A stretch of DNA of 15,020 nucleotides from DASYYE01 sp035946955. GTDB taxonomy: Bacteria > Actinomycetota > Actinomycetes > Streptosporangiales > Streptosporangiaceae. A model generated the notes under the pieces. It worked only from the letters and a program-made list of their open reading frames with translations. It ran no database searches and was not told the DNA's origin. A program made the translations under genes and the position numbers. The stretch covers positions 1-15,020 of the forward strand of contig DASYYE010000054.1 in assembly GCA_035946955.1 (NCBI GenBank). Reading direction: 5' to 3'. Of the stretch, positions 13,301 to 15,020 are shown in pieces. Every line of letters begins with the position of its first letter. Positions within the stretch are counted from its first letter, which is position 1.

Positions 13301-14626
13301 ATGAGCCGGCTCGCGGCGGCGCTCGCCCGGCGGCGCGCCCTGTTCGCGCGCATCCGTGCGGAGCGGGAGGCCGTCATCGCCTACCTGCGCCAGGAGTTCC
13401 CCCAGGACGAGGCGTTCCTGGGCCAGGCGGCCGAGGAGGTGCGCGCTGTCACCGTCGTGCTGGGCAGCCCGCGCGGGGGCACCAGTGTGTTCAAGCAGGT
13501 TCTCGGTTCGGCGCCTGGTGCCGTGGCACTCCCCGGCGAGCACCGCTGGCTGTTCACTCTGCTCGGCCTGAACCACCCCGACCACGGCGACATGGACGAA
13601 TGCGCGGGGTCCATCCCGCTCGACACCAGCCAGCGGACGTTCCTCCTGGACAACCTGCTGTTCGAGTGCCGGGGTGAGCAGATCGCCGAGCCGTCCCGCC
13701 GCGACTGGGAGCGCTACGCCTGGGACTGGGCTCTCCGGCTCAAGCTGCAGTGGCCCGACCTGGTCGACGGGCCAGCGGAAGACCTCGTCGCCGTGGTCCG
13801 TGACCGACTGTGCGGCGGCCTGACCGGGCCGGAGCCCGCGTTCGACGTGCTCGACGCGGTGCGTGCCCACGGAGTGCCCGTCGACCCCTTCCAGTACGAC
13901 CTGGACGAGACGCTGGTGCACTCGTATTTCCCCGGCCTGCCACTGCCGTCAGGCCCGCCCGGCCGGACCATCGTGGAAATCTCGCCGTTCCTGGCACTGC
14001 GACCATGCCACCGCCCACGGCTGGACCTGCCGCGCACGGTCCTCGTGCTCAAGGCCTCGAGTGACGCGTACCGCATCCCACTCATCCACGACCTGTTCAC
14101 CGGCTGGGACATCTGCGAGCTCCACCTGACCCGCAACCCGCTCGCGTCGGTGAACGGTCTCATCGACGGCTGGCAGCACCGCTCGTTCTGGCAGCACGAC
14201 CTGTCGGTGCACGGCCAGGCGGCTGGCTCGCGGCCGGACTGGAACTTCGACCTGTGCGACGACTGGCAGAAACTGGCCAGCGGAGACCTGGCGGAGCTCG
14301 CAGCGAGTCAATGGTCCTGCCCGCACCGCCGCATCCTGAACCAGGCCAAGTCCCCAGTGATGCTGCGTTTCGAGGACTTCCAGGCTGGTGGCCTTGGGCG
14401 GCGTGCCCTGATGGACCACGCGGCCCACGTCAGCGGTCTCCACTTCGATGACGCCGCCTGGGAGACGGCCAAGCACCCACGCCTGGTCAACTCCACAGCG
14501 GCACCGGCCGTGGCACGCTGGCGCACCTCACGGCCGCACCTGCGCGAATTGCTTGCCCTGCCCCACGTGGCAGCGACCACCGAGGCGCTCGGCTACGACA
14601 CGCGGGACTGGGCGCGGTGGCCATAG
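13301..14626 (+). CDS. Sulfotransferase-family protein (PAPS-dependent), 441 aa
   Basis: After a short helical N-terminus, residues 55-62 form the 5'-phosphosulfate-binding loop GSPRGGTS of PAPS sulfotransferases. The 3'-phosphate-binding segment ICELHLTRNPLASVNGL (Arg278) fits the family pattern. Such enzymes move a sulfuryl group from PAPS to a hydroxyl or amine. At 441 residues it is longer than typical 250-330-residue bacterial members; the extra length is in the middle region (about 85-245). The start is ATG at 13301 directly after a strong GGGGAGGGG; the large open frame begins further left but only inside the reductase gene. The role is probably late tailoring of the pathway product. 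Some enzymes of this family in biosynthetic loci have other roles, so the acceptor is unassigned. Confidence 0.8.
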   Translation: MSRLAAALARRRALFARIRAEREAVIAYLRQEFPQDEAFLGQAAEEVRAVTVVLGSPRGGTSVFKQVLGSAPGAVALPGEHRWLFTLLGLNHPDHGDMDECAGSIPLDTSQRTFLLDNLLFECRGEQIAEPSRRDWERYAWDWALRLKLQWPDLVDGPAEDLVAVVRDRLCGGLTGPEPAFDVLDAVRAHGVPVDPFQYDLDETLVHSYFPGLPLPSGPPGRTIVEISPFLALRPCHRPRLDLPRTVLVLKASSDAYRIPLIHDLFTGWDICELHLTRNPLASVNGLIDGWQHRSFWQHDLSVHGQAAGSRPDWNFDLCDDWQKLASGDLAELAASQWSCPHRRILNQAKSPVMLRFEDFQAGGLGRRALMDHAAHVSGLHFDDAAWETAKHPRLVNSTAAPAVARWRTSRPHLRELLALPHVAATTEALGYDTRDWARWP

Positions 14627-15020
14627 CCGCCGGGCTGTGCCTGCTGTTGTGCCTGATCGAGGGCGGCGAGGCGATGGCCCGGACCGCCACGGCAGCGAGC
14701 AGCGGCTGGCAGGCCGCTGCCGGGACCATCGGCGGTGCGGCGGCCGCGCTCCTGGCCGGTGCTGCGGTGGTCGCGGTCCTGACCGCTGCGGTCCCGTTGC
14801 GGTGGCGGCCGGTGGCCGGTGGCACGGTAGCCCTGCTCGCAGGGTTGCAATGGCTGGTCAGGGCCGTGCTCCGGTTGCGCGGCCAGGTGCTTGTGGCGCA
14901 GCCGGGCGTGGCGCAGAAGGTGCTGGGAGGGGGCGGTGAGGCCGTGATCGTCACTGCCGCGCTGGGCGCGGTCGTGGTGCCCGGAGGCGCACCGCTGGTA
15001 GTGGGCGGGGCTGCCGGGAC
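14617..15020 (+). CDS. Membrane protein resembling FTR1/Gdt1-like (COG4280-type) permeases, 3' truncated
   Basis: GTG at 14617 lies 10 bp inside the end of the sulfotransferase gene and the frame is open to the window edge. The 134 visible residues are strongly hydrophobic. One segment begins LCLLLCLIEGGEAMART, another is TIGGAAAALLAGAAVVAVLT, then VALLAGLQWLVRAVLRLRG, then EAVIVTAALGAVVV. The layout (E-x-x-E-A in a first helix, a GLQWLVRAVLR helix, then a second Glu-containing helix start) recalls the two-repeat FTR1/Gdt1-related membrane proteins. Those often move metal cations, but the resemblance is from memory. The coupling suggests it belongs to the operon. An ATG at 14674 is an alternative start, but the first helix would be lost. 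Confidence 0.5.
   Translation, partial: MAIAAGLCLLLCLIEGGEAMARTATAASSGWQAAAGTIGGAAAALLAGAAVVAVLTAAVPLRWRPVAGGTVALLAGLQWLVRAVLRLRGQVLVAQPGVAQKVLGGGGEAVIVTAALGAVVVPGGAPLVVGGAAG

Noticed and set aside
3713..15020. TTA codons that would make the operon bldA-dependent
   Set aside because: Scanning by eye I found no in-frame TTA in the rightward genes; the few TTA triplets seen are out of frame.

Overview
The window is a stretch of very GC-rich actinomycete DNA (Streptomyces or a pseudonocardial relative; the sequence alone does not decide). GC is strongly biased to third codon positions and GTG/TTG starts are common. It reads as the core of a specialised-metabolite locus with an unusual enzyme set. 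I see no polyketide synthase, NRPS module, carrier protein, regulator, mobile element, tRNA/rRNA or CRISPR array.

Layout. At the left edge is the C-terminal part of a rightward ATP-grasp ligase (1-774). It converges on a two-gene leftward operon of two more ATP-grasp proteins (3313-2069, then 2026-833). A 399-bp, locally AT-rich intergenic region (3314-3712) separates these from a long rightward run of genes that reaches the right edge. That region carries promoter-like elements, a 22-bp-period direct repeat and an inverted repeat. The rightward genes are tightly packed (overlaps of 4-10 bp or gaps of 1-33 bp) and are probably one operon: a dCTP-deaminase-like domain fused to a PEP-synthase/rifampin-phosphotransferase-like phosphotransferase (3713-6190); an HPr-kinase-like P-loop protein (6187-7236); a 19-codon mini-ORF (7233-7292); a second, stand-alone dCTP-deaminase-like protein (7289-7831); a three-His-box membrane desaturase (7833-8798); a nucleotidyltransferase-fold protein (8813-9880); an unrecognised helical protein (9914-10477); a class III aminotransferase (10482-11756); an SRPBCC cyclase-like protein (11759-12205); an extended SDR/thioester-reductase-like enzyme (12202-13281); a PAPS-type sulfotransferase (13301-14626); and the start of a membrane protein (14617 to the edge).

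How they may work together (inference). Three ATP-grasp enzymes suggest amide or peptide bonds made without NRPS modules. The PEP-synthase-like enzyme keeps its ATP-grasp residues and its phospho-acceptor histidine but has no pyruvate-binding TIM barrel, so it probably phosphorylates a small molecule or peptide. Desaturase, aminotransferase and NAD(P)-dependent reductase could build an unsaturated amine or modify an acyl chain. The sulfotransferase would decorate the product.

The most striking feature is a pair of dCTP-deaminase paralogues that align without gaps over 156 residues but have lost opposite halves of the classical active site. They could form a hetero-oligomer with composite sites, or be a repurposed nucleotide-binding or scaffold pair. 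I do not recognise a known characterised pathway with this combination.
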